This document shows positions 1-10,769 of a DNA stretch of 64,000 nucleotides, piece after piece (the first letter of the stretch is position 1; each line of letters begins with the position of its first letter). Location of the stretch: the NCBI GenBank assembly GCA_036245525.1, contig BTPG01000003.1, positions 138,661,212-138,725,211 on the forward strand, in the 5' to 3' direction. Source of the stretch: Semisulcospira habei. Lineage: Eukaryota; Mollusca; Gastropoda; Semisulcospiridae. The notes under the pieces were generated by a model. The model saw nothing but the letters and a program-made list of their open reading frames with translations, did not search any database and had not been told where the DNA came from. The position numbers and the translations under genes are program-made.

Positions 1-779
1 TGTAAAGTTAAAATCGTTTTAGATAACAGAGGTTTTAAAACACTTTTAAAACTGGTGCACGACACGTTTCTAAACAAAAATAATGTTTTAGCTAAAAATA
101 GTCTACCGCACTACATCATCGAAATAATATAAATAGACTGAGATTTTTTTAAAATAGTTCATTTGCAGTAAAGATTTATAATCACTAGTATGGAGAGAAA
201 ATCCCGATGAAAAAAGAAACACGATTAGCAAAGACACAGTTATATTTGGTCTGTTCAGATTATGCATACAAACAATTAAACAATTTGCAACTTATTTTCT
301 TCTGATAATGAGGATGCAACTGAAGGTATGACGTGAAAGCTGACGAACTGAAAGTTCGTTAAAAAAAAAAAAAAGAACTAACACCTATAAGATTGACGTC
401 AATTAACTTTATCGCTTCCAAACACGTCAGTTCCATTCCGGCCAAGAAGGCTGCTCCAAGTCCGGTGGAGACTATTTCCACACACCAAAAACAAAACAAA
501 ACAAAAAACAACAACAAAAATTCCTCGTCCGATGATGCAGTCCTGCTGGAGGAATATGGAAATAATTAAATACGTGCAGCACAATAAAAACAAACAAACA
601 AGAAAACTAAAAGAAAGAAAACAAAAAAATAACGGAAAGGCTGTGGCTCGAACCACGCCAGTCGCGGTTTCAAAAGTGACATTTTTTAGCTCGTGCTTTA
701 CCGACTGCGCTATAGTGACATTGAAGAGAAGTGCTAATTTTGCGGGATAAGGCGTTCCAGCTCTCGCTGATTTCGTCCA

Positions 780-826
780 GGGGGGGGGGGGGGGGGGTAG
801 GGGGGGGGGGCAGGGGGTTGAAGGTA
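780..826 (+). repeat. Poly-G tract
   Basis: Two G homopolymer runs are separated by TA and followed by CAGGGGG. It is a simple repeat just before the 863-1126 inverted repeat. Confidence 0.9.
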
Positions 827-862
827 AGCGAGCTTATTATAATTATATAAATTATATACAAA

Positions 863-1126
863 CGAACATCATCGGTTTCAGCGTTGAGATTTACTGAGAA
901 GGGCTATTAAGCCTTGAGTGAAATACTGTCGGAGATCGGCGGAGGTCAGCAGGCGTAACACAACCTGACTTTGTATATAATTGAAGGTAAGCGAGTTTAT
1001 TATAATTATATACAAAGTCAGGTTGTGTTACGCCGGCTGACCTCTGCCGATCTCGCCGACAGTATTTCACTCAAGGCTTTATAGCCCTTCTCAGTAAATC
1101 TCAAACGCTGAAAACGATGTTGTTCG
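863..1126. repeat. Large inverted repeat (about 120-bp arms)
   Basis: The left arm (863-983) and right arm (1005-1126) are near-perfect reverse complements sharing ACAACCTGACTTTGTATATA, TACTGTCGG and TTTACTGAGAAGGGCTAT. The spacer is about 20 bp. The sequence GAAGGTAAGCGAG followed by TTATTATAATTATAT occurs both before the left arm (about 820) and in the spacer (about 983), suggesting a duplicated boundary. It is probably a foldback or MITE-type element. Confidence 0.8.
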
Positions 1127-1547
1127 TCGTTGTATTCCGTCATAGGATGCAGCGATCTCTCTTTTCTTCGCTGATGTTGTCGAATTCAACGAAGCGGCTG
1201 ATTCAAAATGGCGCCCATTCAGTGTCCATTCAGTTTTAAAAGCGTTTTAGCGAATTTAGAATAGCTCCGAGCACTTCTAAAGTTACAAGCGACATTCATC
1301 GCTAAAACAGTGTTAAAACTTACGTGCACCGCATCTAAGCGTGCTAAACACAACTTTTAAAAACGATTTTTTATTTACACTTTTACAACTATTTTAAGAG
1401 TTAGAAGCCTGTCGTGCACCGCATCTAAGAGCGCTAAACACGATTTTTACAAAACGTTAGAAGCCTGTCGTGCACAATTTAGCCTACACTTTTACAAACC
1501 GTTTGTAAATTGTCACGTTAGAAGGCTGTTGTGCACCCGGCCCCTGA

Positions 1548-2240
1548 TGTCTACACAGTCAAACGAAATCTCCGCGCTGAATCAGTCGACAGTTCAATAC
1601 GGGGCACACAACAGGTCACCATTTGGACAGAGACAAACACACATCGGAAGTATCAAACCCAGGTTCATAAATAGACATACTTATTAATATATGTGGTCGC
1701 ATCTAAGACAGCTTATCGGCCTGTTTTCTTAAACATCGACTCGGGGTGAGCGATGAAACGTGTTCAGCAGTGTCAGATTTGCTGAGTTCTGTATGTTTGA
1801 AGCATAAATTTAGTGTTGGACGGTAAAGTTCCCTTCATAAACTTTACGTCATGTCACATCCTTTGCAACATTTCAGAAAAGTCTGAAGTGATCTCCAGAC
1901 TATGCCGGATCTAGACTGTGACGTAAAAGAGTTTTTTTGTGACGTAATTAGTGTAGTATGCGTAGTGCACACAGTGTCACTATGAGTTGCGCTGAAGGGG
2001 TAAAGTTCACTATGTTTCAGCGCAAATTAAAAAAATAAAGTGAAAATACCCAGCGAAAATCGACACAGCTTGAATCAACCTAGGCATAAATCTACCCAGT
2101 GTAAATGTGCGCTGTCGCTATTCCAGTGAGATATGTTTTATTTGAGTGAATTCAAGCCTTTGTTGATTTTGACCACTTCAGCGCCAATGGCGGTAATCAG
2201 AAGGACTCTGGTAAAGTTTTGTTTTAGACTGAGTACATAC
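1548..2240. other. No recognisable gene
   Basis: A+T-rich sequence without convincing exon, RNA gene or identifiable repeat. It would be intronic or intergenic. Confidence 0.5.
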
Positions 2241-2412
2241 ATTATATTGAGCAACATTTTGCTTGATATAGTGCCGATAAACAGACAGATGTGATTACTT
2301 GTCCCGAATAAAAATGTCCTCGTCTTACGACTCGGACATTTTGATTCGGGTCTCGTAATCACATCTGCCTGTTATCCGCACTATATCAAGCAAAATGTTG
2401 CTCAATATAATA
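2241..2412. repeat. Large palindrome (about 80-bp arms)
   Basis: The arms 2241-2325 and 2332-2412 pair almost throughout: ATATTGAGCAACATTTTGCT on the left, its reverse complement near 2385-2410, plus CAGATGTGATTAC and GAATNAAAATGTCC. Only a few bases separate the arms. No other copy was recognised in the window. Confidence 0.8.
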
Positions 2413-2470
2413 TAATACAACACAAGCAATTGCCACTACTGAATACTGGCAAAGTAAATTAACCATTGCA

Positions 2471-2542
<72 letters not shown>

Positions 2543-2551
2543 CCTCTCTCT
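2471..2551 (+). repeat. (CT)n microsatellite
   Basis: About 80 bp of CT repeats, ending CCCCTCTCTC, directly abutting the truncated 5' end of a family A LINE copy. Confidence 0.95.
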
Positions 2552-2788
2552 TTAATATAGGCATGATTAAACCTCATCCCGCATGGGAAACTACATCTTC
2601 TTTATTTGGCCTAGCACAGCTAGTTAAATCCCCCACCAGAATTACCGCCACGAGCTGTACGCTCATTGACCACGTCTATACAAACAAACCGCAGGCGGTG
2701 ACCGGTCTCAGATCATAGTGTTAGTGACCACTGCCCCGTGATTTGTTGCTGGTCTATAAAACTCCCCAAATAAAAAAATAAAAAAACC

Positions 2789-2801
2789 ATAGTCATACTA
2801 C
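2789..2801 (+). repeat. Target-site duplication, left copy
   Basis: ATAGTCATACTAC occurs here and again at 4734-4746, bracketing the inserted LINE. The first ATAG of the right copy could belong to the GATA tail, so the duplication is 10-13 bp. Confidence 0.88.
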
Positions 2802-4697
2802 TTTAATTTCTTAATTTCTCAGTCGAGTATTAAAGAAAAACAAATCAGAGGTAGAAGGAGCTATACAATACAGGGAAATTAACCAGGAGATGAAGAAAAG
2901 CATGAATATGGCAAAGAATAAGTGGATTGAAGACCAGTGTAAACACGTAGAAAAAAATCTGAACAAAATAATAGCAAGAAAGCATACCAGCTGGTGAAAG
3001 ACCTGACCAGTGTAAAACAAGGACGCTCCTCGTCATTCAAGATAGTGAAGGGAACTGTCTTACGGAAGACCAAGACATACTGAAGAGATCGACAAAGTAC
3101 TGCTCAGATTTGTACAACCACCGAGCTACAGGGGACCCAGGCATGCTTGTCAACCCACCAGTGACCATCAATGGCAACTATCCCATCCTCCGAGAAGACG
3201 TAGAGGCTGCACTGAAGTCGCTGAATAAAAGGGAAGGCAGCAGGAGCAGACAGCATCCCTGCAGAGCTAGTCCAATAAGGGGCAGAAGACATGATAAGCG
3301 CCTTACTAACAATCTGCAATAAGATCTGGCAGTCAGGGGATTGGCCCACACCATGGACCCAATCACTTATAATAACTCTCCAAAAAAAGCAACTTATATC
3401 AATGCCAGAATTATCGCACGATCAGTCTTATATGCCACCCGAGCAAAGTCATGTTAAAGATCCTACTGAACAGGCTAAAGCCACAGGCAGAGGAAATCAT
3501 AGCTAAGGAACAGGCAGGCTTCAGACCAGGGCGCAGCACAATTGAGCAGATCTTCAACCTGAGAGTTCTATGTGAGAGGTATCTCCAGCACCAGCAAGAC
3601 GACCATCATGTCTTTGTGGATTTTAAGAAAGCGTTTGACAGGGTGTGGTGTGGTCCACCATGATGCTATACAACATCAATGCCAACCTGATCAAGGTCAT
3701 AGCAAACCTTACAACAAGGCCACTAGCGCAGTCTGCTTCAACGGCAAAATAGGAAACTGGTTTAGGACTACAGTTGGAGTCAGACAAGGCTGCTTGCTCT
3801 CACCTACTCTTTTCAACATCTTCCTGGAATGAATCATGACAGACGCTCTGAAAGACCATGAAGGAAATGTCAGTATTGGAGGCAGAACAATCACGAACTT
3901 GCACTTTGCGGACGACATTGATGGCCTTGCAGGAACAGAGAAGGAGCTAGCTCAGTTGGTGGAAAAGCTGGACAATACAGCCATTGCGTTTGGGATGGAA
4001 ATCAGTGCAGAGAAGACCAAACTGATGACCAATAACGCCAGTGGCATTGGCACTGACAACATGATTGGAGGCCAAAAACTGGAAACAGTTAATAAATTCA
4101 AATACTTAGGAGCCATTTTGACAGATGAGGGATCAAAACCAGAAATAGTGTCCAGGATTGCGCAGACAACAACAGCAATGACAAGATTGAAGACCATATG
4201 GAAGGACAGAAACATCACACTCTGCTCCAAGATCAGACTGATGCGCTCCTTAGTCATCTCAGTGTTCTTATATGCCTCTAAGTCATGGACCCTCACAGCA
4301 GACCTTGAAAGGAGGATACAAGCCACTGAAATGAAATGTTTTCAAAGGCTGCTTGGCATTTCATACAGAGATCACATCACGAACGAGGAAGTGGGAAGCA
4401 GAATCAGGCAAGCCATCGGGCGCTATGAAGACCTATTAGCCATTGTGAAAAAAACGCAAACTGATGTGGTATGGGCATGTCACGCGTTCAGCAGGGCTTG
4501 CCAAAACAATCATGCAAGGCACGGTGCAAGGAGGACGAAGGAGAGGAAGACAGAGGAAAAGATGGGAGGACAATATCTCAGAGTGGACAAGACTGACGCT
4601 GGGCGATACGCTAAGAATGACAGAGAACAGAGAGGAATGGAGGGAGCTCGTTGCCAAGTCAGTAGTGGTGCCCCAACGGTCGGCAAGACTACGGGAT

Positions 4698-4733
<36 letters not shown>
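2802..4733 (+). mobile_element. RTE-like LINE, 5'-truncated, nested in the family A copy
   Basis: This is the 3' part of a second non-LTR element carrying RT and C-terminal domains. Landmarks are EQAGFRPGRSTIEQIFNLR (about 3510), VFVDFKKAFDRVWCG (about 3610), VGVRQGCLLSPTLFNIF (about 3775), the catalytic FADDIDGLAG (about 3905), FKYLGAIL (about 4100), SWTLTADLERRIQATEMKC and MWYGHVTRSAGLAKTI (4464). Several frameshifts break it: an in-frame stop at 3830-3832 and an A-run frameshift near 4450. It ends in (GATA)n, a microsatellite-like tail. Target-site duplications flank it. Clade assignment to RTE/Proto2-like is tentative. Confidence 0.88.
3836..4705 (+). pseudogene. RT catalytic core and C-terminus of the nested LINE (frameshifted)
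   Basis: This is the longest open part of the nested element. It holds the intact catalytic FADD box, the EISAEKTKLM block and the FKYLGAIL block. After about 4450 the true C-terminus continues in the neighbouring frame (4464-4709, ending VVPQRSARLRD before the GATA tail). The upstream frame is the same but is cut by a TGA at 3830-3832. It is not functional as it stands. Confidence 0.85.

Positions 4734-4737
<4 letters not shown>
4697..4737 (+). repeat. (GATA)n tail of the nested LINE
   Basis: Ten or so GATA units form the 3' terminus of the inserted element. The element's stop codon lies within the first units. Confidence 0.92.
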
Positions 4738-4746
4738 TCATACTAC
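4734..4746 (+). repeat. Target-site duplication, right copy
   Basis: Repeats ATAGTCATACTAC of 2789-2801. Immediately after it the family A coding sequence resumes (LRSFKHFNRNAF). Confidence 0.88.
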
Positions 4747-5721
4747 AACAACCTAAGGTCGTTTAAGCATTTCAATCGAAATGCGTTTCTACATGATTTC
4801 AGTAACACTCCTTTTGACGAGGTCCTTCTCACAGATGATCCAAATATTGCGCTGTCCACTTGGTACAGTTTATTCCTTGGAGTATTAGACAGACATGCGC
4901 CGATTAGAACAAAATGAGTAAAGAGTGAGATATTTCCCCCTTGGTTGACAAAAGAAACAATGCATGCTATGTGGGTGCGAAATGCTCTAAAAAGAGAAAA
5001 TAACTTTAATGAATTTAAAAGCAGCGAAGCAGTGTGAGGTCAATGGTGCACGCCGCGAGGAGGGACTTTTTCCGCAACACCGTCAAGGACAACAAAGATG
5101 TGTCAGCAGTTTGGCGGGTACTGAATTCAATCACCTGAGGCAATAGCATAAGGTCAACAACCATCCCTAGTAATCTCTCCGCCAACACATTCAACGAACA
5201 TTTTCTGTCTGTTGCGGATTCGATAACTACTCCTAGTCATGATACAGAGGCTGACATATGCCCAGATTTCTTAGTTAATTTCTGCAACAGAAAAGCAACT
5301 GGCACGCCACCATTTAATATCCCCACACTTGCTGTGCACGAAGTGGGCAAACTAATTAGTGACCTCGCTAATAAGAAGTCCTCTGGTCATGATGATATCA
5401 GCCCACAAATATTAAAGTTGTCCATACCAAACATCTTATTATATTTACAACTTATGTATTCAAATCAATGTATTCCCTACAGACCTAAAAGTCGCAAAAG
5501 TCGTTCCACTGCCAAAATCAAAAGATCGTACTGACTCTAACAACTACAGACCCATTTATCTGCTCTCAGTATTATCTAAGCCCCTCGAAAGGCATATACA
5601 TAAACACCTGTCTGACTACTTAGAATCACGAAAGTTGCTCCATTCGTCTCAGTCAGGATTTCGCCCTCGGCACTCATGTCATACGGCTCTAAGCAGATTA
5701 ACAGACACATAGCTTTCAAAT

Positions 5722-6192
5722 ATGAATAATCCAAATCTGGCAGGTGTAATTTATCTTGACTTCAAAAAGGCTTTCGACTTTTTGAACCATACAATATTGA
5801 TTTCCAAACTTAAGCATTATCTTCAAAACGACATGGCTGTTTCGTTGTTTACGTCATACCTCGAAAACAGGAAACAGAAAGTAATTGCTAATGCAGGCTA
5901 CTCTTCTACTGAAGATGTTAAACTCGGAGTTCCGCAGGGGTCAATCTTAGGTCCTCTTTTATTTTGTATTTACATCAGTGACCTACCTCTAAGTCTAACC
6001 TACGAAGCAATACAGTGTGATATGTTCGCCGATTATACCTCAAACCACACAGCTAACAAAGACATAAGTGTAGTTGAAAACGGCCTTCAGCAAAGTTTTG
6101 ATGATATAGCAACATGGTGTAAAGTCAACTCTATGATTTTGCATCCTACTAAAACAAAATCTATGATTATTGCAACACGCCAAAAGCATTAG
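5722..6192 (+). pseudogene. Reverse transcriptase fragment of the old family A copy
   Basis: The longest surviving open stretch of this copy (156 aa) covers RT motifs: VIYLDFKKAFDFLNH (first catalytic Asp), GVPQGSILGPLLF, and a damaged catalytic box reading FADY where the second Asp should be. It aligns throughout with the region around 61290-61730 in the younger copy. It cannot be active and is part of the interrupted element at 2552-7309. Confidence 0.9.
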
Positions 6193-6705
6193 TTGAAACC
6201 ATTAAAGCTTAATCTATCACTCGGCGACATCATAGAACAGGTAGCCGAACATCGTCTATTGGGGGTCACAATTAATAATTAGCTGAGGTGGCAGATACAC
6301 ATTGACAATGTATTTAAAACGGTCTATAGAAATGTCTTTATGTTATCGAAATTAAAGTATTACACAGATAGTGAAACCAGAAAATTGTTCAGTAGCGCAC
6401 ACATCATGCCACATATAACTACGCATCGACGGTGTGGGATGGTTGCAGTGATGTCCACTTAAAAAGACTAAATTCTTTACATAGGAGAATGGCAAAATTA
6501 ATTCTTCCCGACCCTCACTTGACAACCGAGAAAAAACTCAATAAAGCTGGATTCCTACCCCTTCAAAATCGCTTTAAATGTAACAAAGGAGTACTGATGT
6601 TTAAAGTGTGAAACCATAGCGCTCCAGAATATCTAATAGATCTGTTTAAAAAATCAGATTCATGCTATGGGAATATGACGGGTCTTTAAATTGTTCCAAA
6701 CCCCC

Positions 6706-6819
<114 letters not shown>

Positions 6820-7007
6820 TTATTTAAATCCACTTTGTCATTTACGGGTTCCACACTGTGGAACTCACTCCCACATCACGTTAAAGCCACCCCGACATTA
6901 TATCGTTTGAAGACAAGTCTTTATAGATACCTGACATCACTCAAATAACAATATCTAGTTATACGTAGACACACAAATGTTCGTGTATATTCAAACAATC
7001 ATGTGTA

Positions 7008-7011
<4 letters not shown>

Positions 7012-7088
<77 letters not shown>
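7012..7088 (+). repeat. (GT)n microsatellite
   Basis: A GT array interrupted once by TTT, lying in the 3' UTR region of the old family A copy and absent from the younger copy. Confidence 0.95.
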
Positions 7089-7090
<2 letters not shown>

Positions 7091-7309
7091 ACGCGTGTGC
7101 GCGCGCATGTGTGCGTTTGTGCGTGCATGCGTATGTTTGTTTTTAGTGGACTGGTTTTTTTGTATCACTGTGCTTTGATGTCCCTGTTTTATGTATATTT
7201 TGTACTTAGTTTGTCGTAGTTTTAGCAACGACAGGTAGGAAAAATGACATAGTCACTGACTGTGTTAATATCTTCACCGTTGTGAAATAAAGATTCATTG
7301 ATTCATTTA

Positions 7310-7328
7310 TTCTCTCTCTCTCTCTCTC
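7310..7328 (+). repeat. (CT)n immediately 3' of family A
   Basis: Short CT run directly following the ATTCATTTATT terminus of the LINE. Confidence 0.9.
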
Positions 7329-7376
7329 CGCCGTGATATGGCCTTAGTCGCCTGCTCGGCGTTAAACCCAAATAAC

Positions 7377-7386
<10 letters not shown>
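7329..7386 (+). mobile_element. Short SINE-like 3' tail between two (CT)n arrays
   Basis: 58 bp containing GGCCTTAGTCG and CGGCGTTAAACCCAAATAAC. The GTTAAAC...AACCAA ending resembles the 3' tails of the SINEs at 41236 and 36353. (CT)n abuts both ends. Confidence 0.5.

Positions 7387-7460
<74 letters not shown>
7387..7460 (+). repeat. (CT)n microsatellite
   Basis: About 74 bp of CT repeats following the SINE-like tail. Confidence 0.95.
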
Positions 7461-7462
<2 letters not shown>

Positions 7463-7679
7463 GTGCGTGTACAAGTGTGTGTGTGCATGCGTGCGTTGGT
7501 GCGCGCGCGAGTGTGAATTAAATGCACCCACATGCCAGCGATGATTAATTTGTGTTGTGTACATCCACGATCAAATTATTTTCTCCACCTAACATCATCA
7601 CGGACATCGCCCAAGGCTAGTCTTTCGTCTGCACTGTCTCCTAAAGTATCGCCATCAGGTGCGGTAGATGCCGGGTCAA

Positions 7680-7731
7680 GGGCAGTGTTGGATCAGCTTG
7701 GCGCCTCAGGCGCCAAGCTGATCTAGCACTG
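7680..7731. repeat. TTAA-1-related palindrome core
   Basis: The arms GATCAGCTTGGCGCC and GGCGCCAAGCTGATC pair perfectly, continuing into CAGTGTT / AGCACTG. The core resembles TTAA-1 (AGCTTGGCGCC) but reads GATCAGC where most copies have GAATAGC, on both arms. Confidence 0.7.
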
Positions 7732-8587
7732 CCCTTGAGCTAATGACCTCTTTGCATCCTCCGCAGATATTGACGTAAGTGATCACGAGATGACCCCAAA
7801 TGTGAGAATTTTTATCAGCTTGGACCTAGGAGGGAAAGAGCGGCCATTGAAGACGCGTCCGCGGTAAAGTTTCAAAAGGAACTTTCCTTCTACCCATTAG
7901 CCTACGAGACACGTGTTAATGCCCACAATGGACAGCGCACTAACCCACGGTACTGAATGTCAAAAAAAGGAAAAATGAAAAGCGTCGAAGAGCTGGCATA
8001 ACAGTGAATCCGTTCCAGACTGAAACAGCATAGATCTTCTGGAGATTTTGGCGCTGCAGGGGCCGATGAGTGAAATAGTATCTCTATATCCATATTGCTT
8101 AAAAAAAACAAAACAAAACAAAAAAAAACATTTACGTAGATTTTCTCAGAAGGGGTGAGGTTTCGGGGTTAGAACACTGGCATGACAGAAAATGCATGAT
8201 GGAAAACCGTCGTAGGGTGAGCTGAAAATGACCTTCCCCGACTGAGAAACATAAAAGCAAATTGCTTTTTTTCTGCAAGACTCATAGATCATGAGGCCGC
8301 ATAATGATCTATGCCTCTTACGGATGAAAATGTTCGCTGTTGGCGTGACGAGGAAAAAAGATGGATTTTGACACGACATTAGCGCGCCCCGTCAGCACTT
8401 CGCAGTAGATGACCGCCTGGGCGCTGACTAGATAGAAGAGTCAAAATAAGTCTGTCGGGGGGCCCTGACTAGGTTCATGATTAGTGTGGCTTATAAAAAA
8501 GGATAGAGAAGATCCATATAACAAGTAAAAAAAAATACAGTATGGGATGCCACCTACCCCTCCGATGTTACAGGAAAAAACAAGTAT
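7732..8587. other. No gene; decayed TTAA-2-like pieces
   Basis: Weak matches to the GCATAGATC...GATCTATGCCTCTT palindrome occur near 8027-8070 and 8275-8320. Nothing else was recognised. Confidence 0.4.
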
Positions 8588-8672
8588 CAGCCCAATGCGC
8601 AAAAGGCCATCGGGCCGAAATCGCGGGCCAACGGCGGCCTGTGTCGGCCCGATGGCCTTTGCTCACTGGGAG
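8588..8672. repeat. PAL-6 palindrome
   Basis: The arms AAAGGCCATCGGGCCG and CGGCCCGATGGCCTTT pair perfectly; CCCAATGCG and CTCACTGGG flank them. PAL-6 relatives share the GAGCAAA..CCTCGGGCC theme (26157, 46888, 63525). Confidence 0.75.
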
Positions 8673-8972
8673 GGAATCTTCTGATATCAACAAGTCAAGC
8701 TGTCATTCGATTTTTCTTGGCATATTTCGTATGACCACGAACATTCAAAGTTTGACGTTGTGTATAGGCCTACTACTGTAATCCGCAGCATCCGACATTA
8801 TAGACTTTTACACATTGATTAAAAAAAAAAAAATGAGGAGAAAAAAAAAAATCATGCATTAAAATATTTGCCAGCAAAAAAATTACAGAGTGCTTTCGAG
8901 CAAGTTATTCTGCGACAAAATAAACATCCATTACTGTAAAATTACAGTAGATCTAATTCAATGAAAATCATA

Positions 8973-9193
8973 TTAACTCTTTCACTACAATTGGTCCCAG
9001 ACTGTGTTTACGAGACGATTTACTAAATCAACGTCAAAGTGCCCCAGAGGTTCAAGAAACGCGAATCCAAACGTCTGTCAGAAAGAGGCATAGATCATTA
9101 TAAGCCCCCGCAGTTGCCGGGGGCTCATGATGATCTGTGTATCTTGCAGTTGAATCGGGATCACTTTTTCATGTAGTGAAGGAGTTGAATTAA
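8973..9193. repeat. TTAA-2 MITE
   Basis: Left end TTAACTCTTTCACTA; palindromic core at 9080-9150 (AGAGGCATAGATCATTATAAG against CTCATGATGATCTGTGTATC); right end GAAGGAGTTGAATTAA. Confidence 0.65.
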
Positions 9194-9199
9194 TAATGA

Positions 9200-9262
9200 T
9201 GTGTGTGTTAGTGATTTCAGACCGTGAGGCCTGAAGGTCCAAACTCACAGAACTGCACACAT
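9200..9262. repeat. PAL-5 palindrome
   Basis: GTGTGTTAGTGATTTCAGACC pairs imperfectly with the GGTCCAAACTCACAGAACTGCACAC side around GTGAGGCCTGA. Confidence 0.6.
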
Positions 9263-9302
9263 ACGCACGCACTAACGCACACACTCACTAACGCGTGCAC
9301 AC

Positions 9303-9306
<4 letters not shown>

Positions 9307-9369
<63 letters not shown>
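9307..9369 (+). repeat. (CA)n microsatellite
   Basis: About 60 bp of CA repeats ending 18 bp before the last exon's donor boundary. Confidence 0.95.
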
Positions 9370-9371
<2 letters not shown>

Positions 9372-9386
9372 ATAAACAATACTGAC

Positions 9387-9478
9387 CGTGAACTTGTTTT
9401 CTACAGGGTCAAGGTCGAGCAGGGAGTAATCAGCATTTCTGTCTCCATTGGCGTCAATACTGACAGTTCCCGTGATGC
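9387..9478 (-). CDS. Receptor guanylate cyclase exon (end of ligand-binding domain)
   Basis: The exon is 92 bp: 2 nt completing Gly, then 30 codons reading ITGTVSIDANGDR, NADYSLLDLDPVENKFT. The acceptor is CCACTCAG and the donor GTCAGT. This G-(I)TG-V-ID-NGDR-ADYSLLD motif is the classic end of the ANF-receptor domain. The next exon should encode the juxtamembrane stretch and transmembrane helix; no such exon was recognised from 1 to 9386. A (CA)n array starts within 20 bp past the donor, so the intron begins in simple repeat. Confidence 0.94.
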
Positions 9479-9646
9479 CTGAGTGGACAACCAGAAACGT
9501 ACACCAATAACAGAATATGTGTACCTGCAGTGCGCATTACGTGCTGTTTGTGTAGCGTCACTTGATGGCATTGTTGAAGAAAAGAAAAGAAAAGAAAACA
9601 AAACAACCCAAACCGCCGCCTAAAAAAACAAAACCCAAACTCAATG

Positions 9647-9712
9647 TTGACTCATTCGGGACGTGCTGCTTTCGGATACGTATCTGGATGCGGCCCGTCC
9701 CAAATGAGTTAA
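9647..9712. repeat. TTAA-3 MITE, decayed
   Basis: Starts TTGACTCATTCGGGACGTG and ends CGTCCCAAATGAGTTAA, with a shortened, imperfect core. Confidence 0.65.
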
Positions 9713-9765
9713 GAATCGGACAGAATATAGTTAGCGTATTTTGTTTGTTTGTTTTTGGTTTTTTT

Positions 9766-9842
9766 TAAACTTCGGGTGTCGGTAGTGTATTTAGTAGAGG
9801 AGATCCCATCAGGAATCACGCTACTGACAGCCAAAGGGTTAA
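9766..9842. repeat. TTAA-4 MITE, decayed
   Basis: The left end is degenerate (TTAAACTTCGGGTGTCGGTAG); the right end is CTACTGACAGCCAAAGGGTTAA-like. Lies in the 1.1-kb intron. Confidence 0.65.
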
Positions 9843-10244
9843 TTACTGATCATATCATAAGTCCATAAATGAAAATGCATTTGGCTTTATTTTGTCAAAC
9901 TATTGCAACGACACCCCTCCACCACTCAACCTCAGTTATACGCACTCAAATGCACATGTACACGAAGAAAAAGACAGCACCATCATTTTGCATAAAGATT
10001 TAGTAACTTATTGACTTGATTTATTTAATTTAATTACTACTGAATTGTCAATCCAAGCTACGTACTTGCAACAACAATTTCAATGGTGTTCGAGCGCAGC
10101 CTCGAAAGTGGCATTTGGCGCGAAATTATGATTTGATGCGGCTGCCTCTTTTCAGTTTTTTTCGCCCCGCAATTTTGTGAAGAAATCTGGAAACAGGAAA
10201 TGCTCATAACCGCCATTTGAAGACAGCCTTGCCAGAACTTTATT
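9843..10244. other. Intron sequence, nothing recognised
   Basis: Part of the intron between the last two exons, without identifiable repeats. Confidence 0.5.
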
Positions 10245-10412
10245 TCTTTCCGGAAATGAGAAATAGGTTAAAATTGCACGTGTTTCGACGAAAACAATGG
10301 ATTAAAGCGCGGACAAACATGCGATATCGCACGTTTGTCCGGGCTTTTAAACCACTGTTTTCGTCGAAACACGTGCAATAACGTTCTAATAAATCAGAAG
10401 TAGGTCAAAACT
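10245..10412. repeat. PAL-7 palindrome
   Basis: The arms read TTGCACGTGTTTCGACGAAA and its complement, meeting at a GCGATATCGC centre that carries GACAAACATGCG. Outer ends resemble AGAAATAGGTTAAAATTGCA and TAAATCAGAAGTAGG. Related copies lie at 13745 and 15850. Confidence 0.75.
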
Positions 10413-10458
10413 GCACGTAAAATTGCATGAGAACACCATCCGACTACGTTTGTACTGA

Positions 10459-10583
10459 TGTATGATTTCAAGCCGTGCGGCCTTAACTCATTCGCGGAAA
10501 GCGGCATCCGGATGCGCGGCATAAGCCGCGCATCCGGATACGGTTGGCCGTAAATGAGTTAAAATCACAAACCAGCACACATG
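10459..10583. repeat. PAL-5 palindrome split by a TTAA-3 MITE
   Basis: PAL-5 left arm TATGATTTCAAGCCGTGCGG lies before 10483 and the right arm AAAATCACAAACCAGCACAC after 10562. A full TTAA-3 element fills the centre. Confidence 0.65.
10483..10562. repeat. TTAA-3 MITE
   Basis: TTAACTCATTCGCGG start, palindromic core GCATCCGGATGCGCGGC, AAATGAGTTAA end; about 80 bp with TTAA on both sides. It lies 53 bp past the donor of the 10616-10751 exon. Confidence 0.85.
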
Positions 10584-10615
10584 TAGTATTATCGATAATC
10601 CTTCCGCCAACTGAC

Positions 10616-10751
10616 CTTCAAAAGTCCTATTCCACATGCGCTTGGTGATCTCAGAGCCGTCCGTGATGGAGATGTTGTGCTGCAGACTTTCGTTCAGCGC
10701 CAGGGCGTACAGGATGACTGCGTCGTGGAAGGCTCCCACAAAACTGTTCAC
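10616..10751 (-). CDS. Receptor guanylate cyclase exon (ligand-binding domain, membrane-proximal lobe)
   Basis: The exon is 136 bp: 45 full codons starting in phase 0 with VNSFVGAFHDAVILYALAL, ending with one G of a split Gly codon. The acceptor is TTACAG and the donor GTCAGT. Conserved blocks are VNSFVGAFHD, LYALALNES, DGSEITKRMW and NRTFEG. Sequons NES, NIS and NRT suggest glycosylation. The start abuts exactly the GEDE end of the preceding exon, and the final G continues in frame into the next exon. A TTAA-1 palindrome and decayed TTAA-2 copies lie directly in the upstream intron. Confidence 0.95.
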
Positions 10752-10769
10752 CTGTAACGGGAATATGTG

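Larger units (their letters stand above)
1..1547. repeat. Diverged repetitive stretch with hairpin and repeated GTGCACCGCATCTAAG motifs
   Basis: No coding exon is seen. The motifs GTGCACCGCATCTAAG and AGAAGCCTGTCGTGCAC recur at about 1330-1530, and a relative of them appears near position 55. The right edge reads GTGCACCCGGCCCCTGAT, which as its reverse complement looks like a DNA-transposon terminus. A remnant DNA transposon with subterminal repeats is likely, but both ends are not defined because the left end may be cut by the window edge. Confidence 0.35.

Noticed and set aside
7532..7726. ORF rich in Ser-Pro before the 7680 palindrome
   Set aside because: Runs into the palindrome core; composition-driven, with no domain and no splice support.
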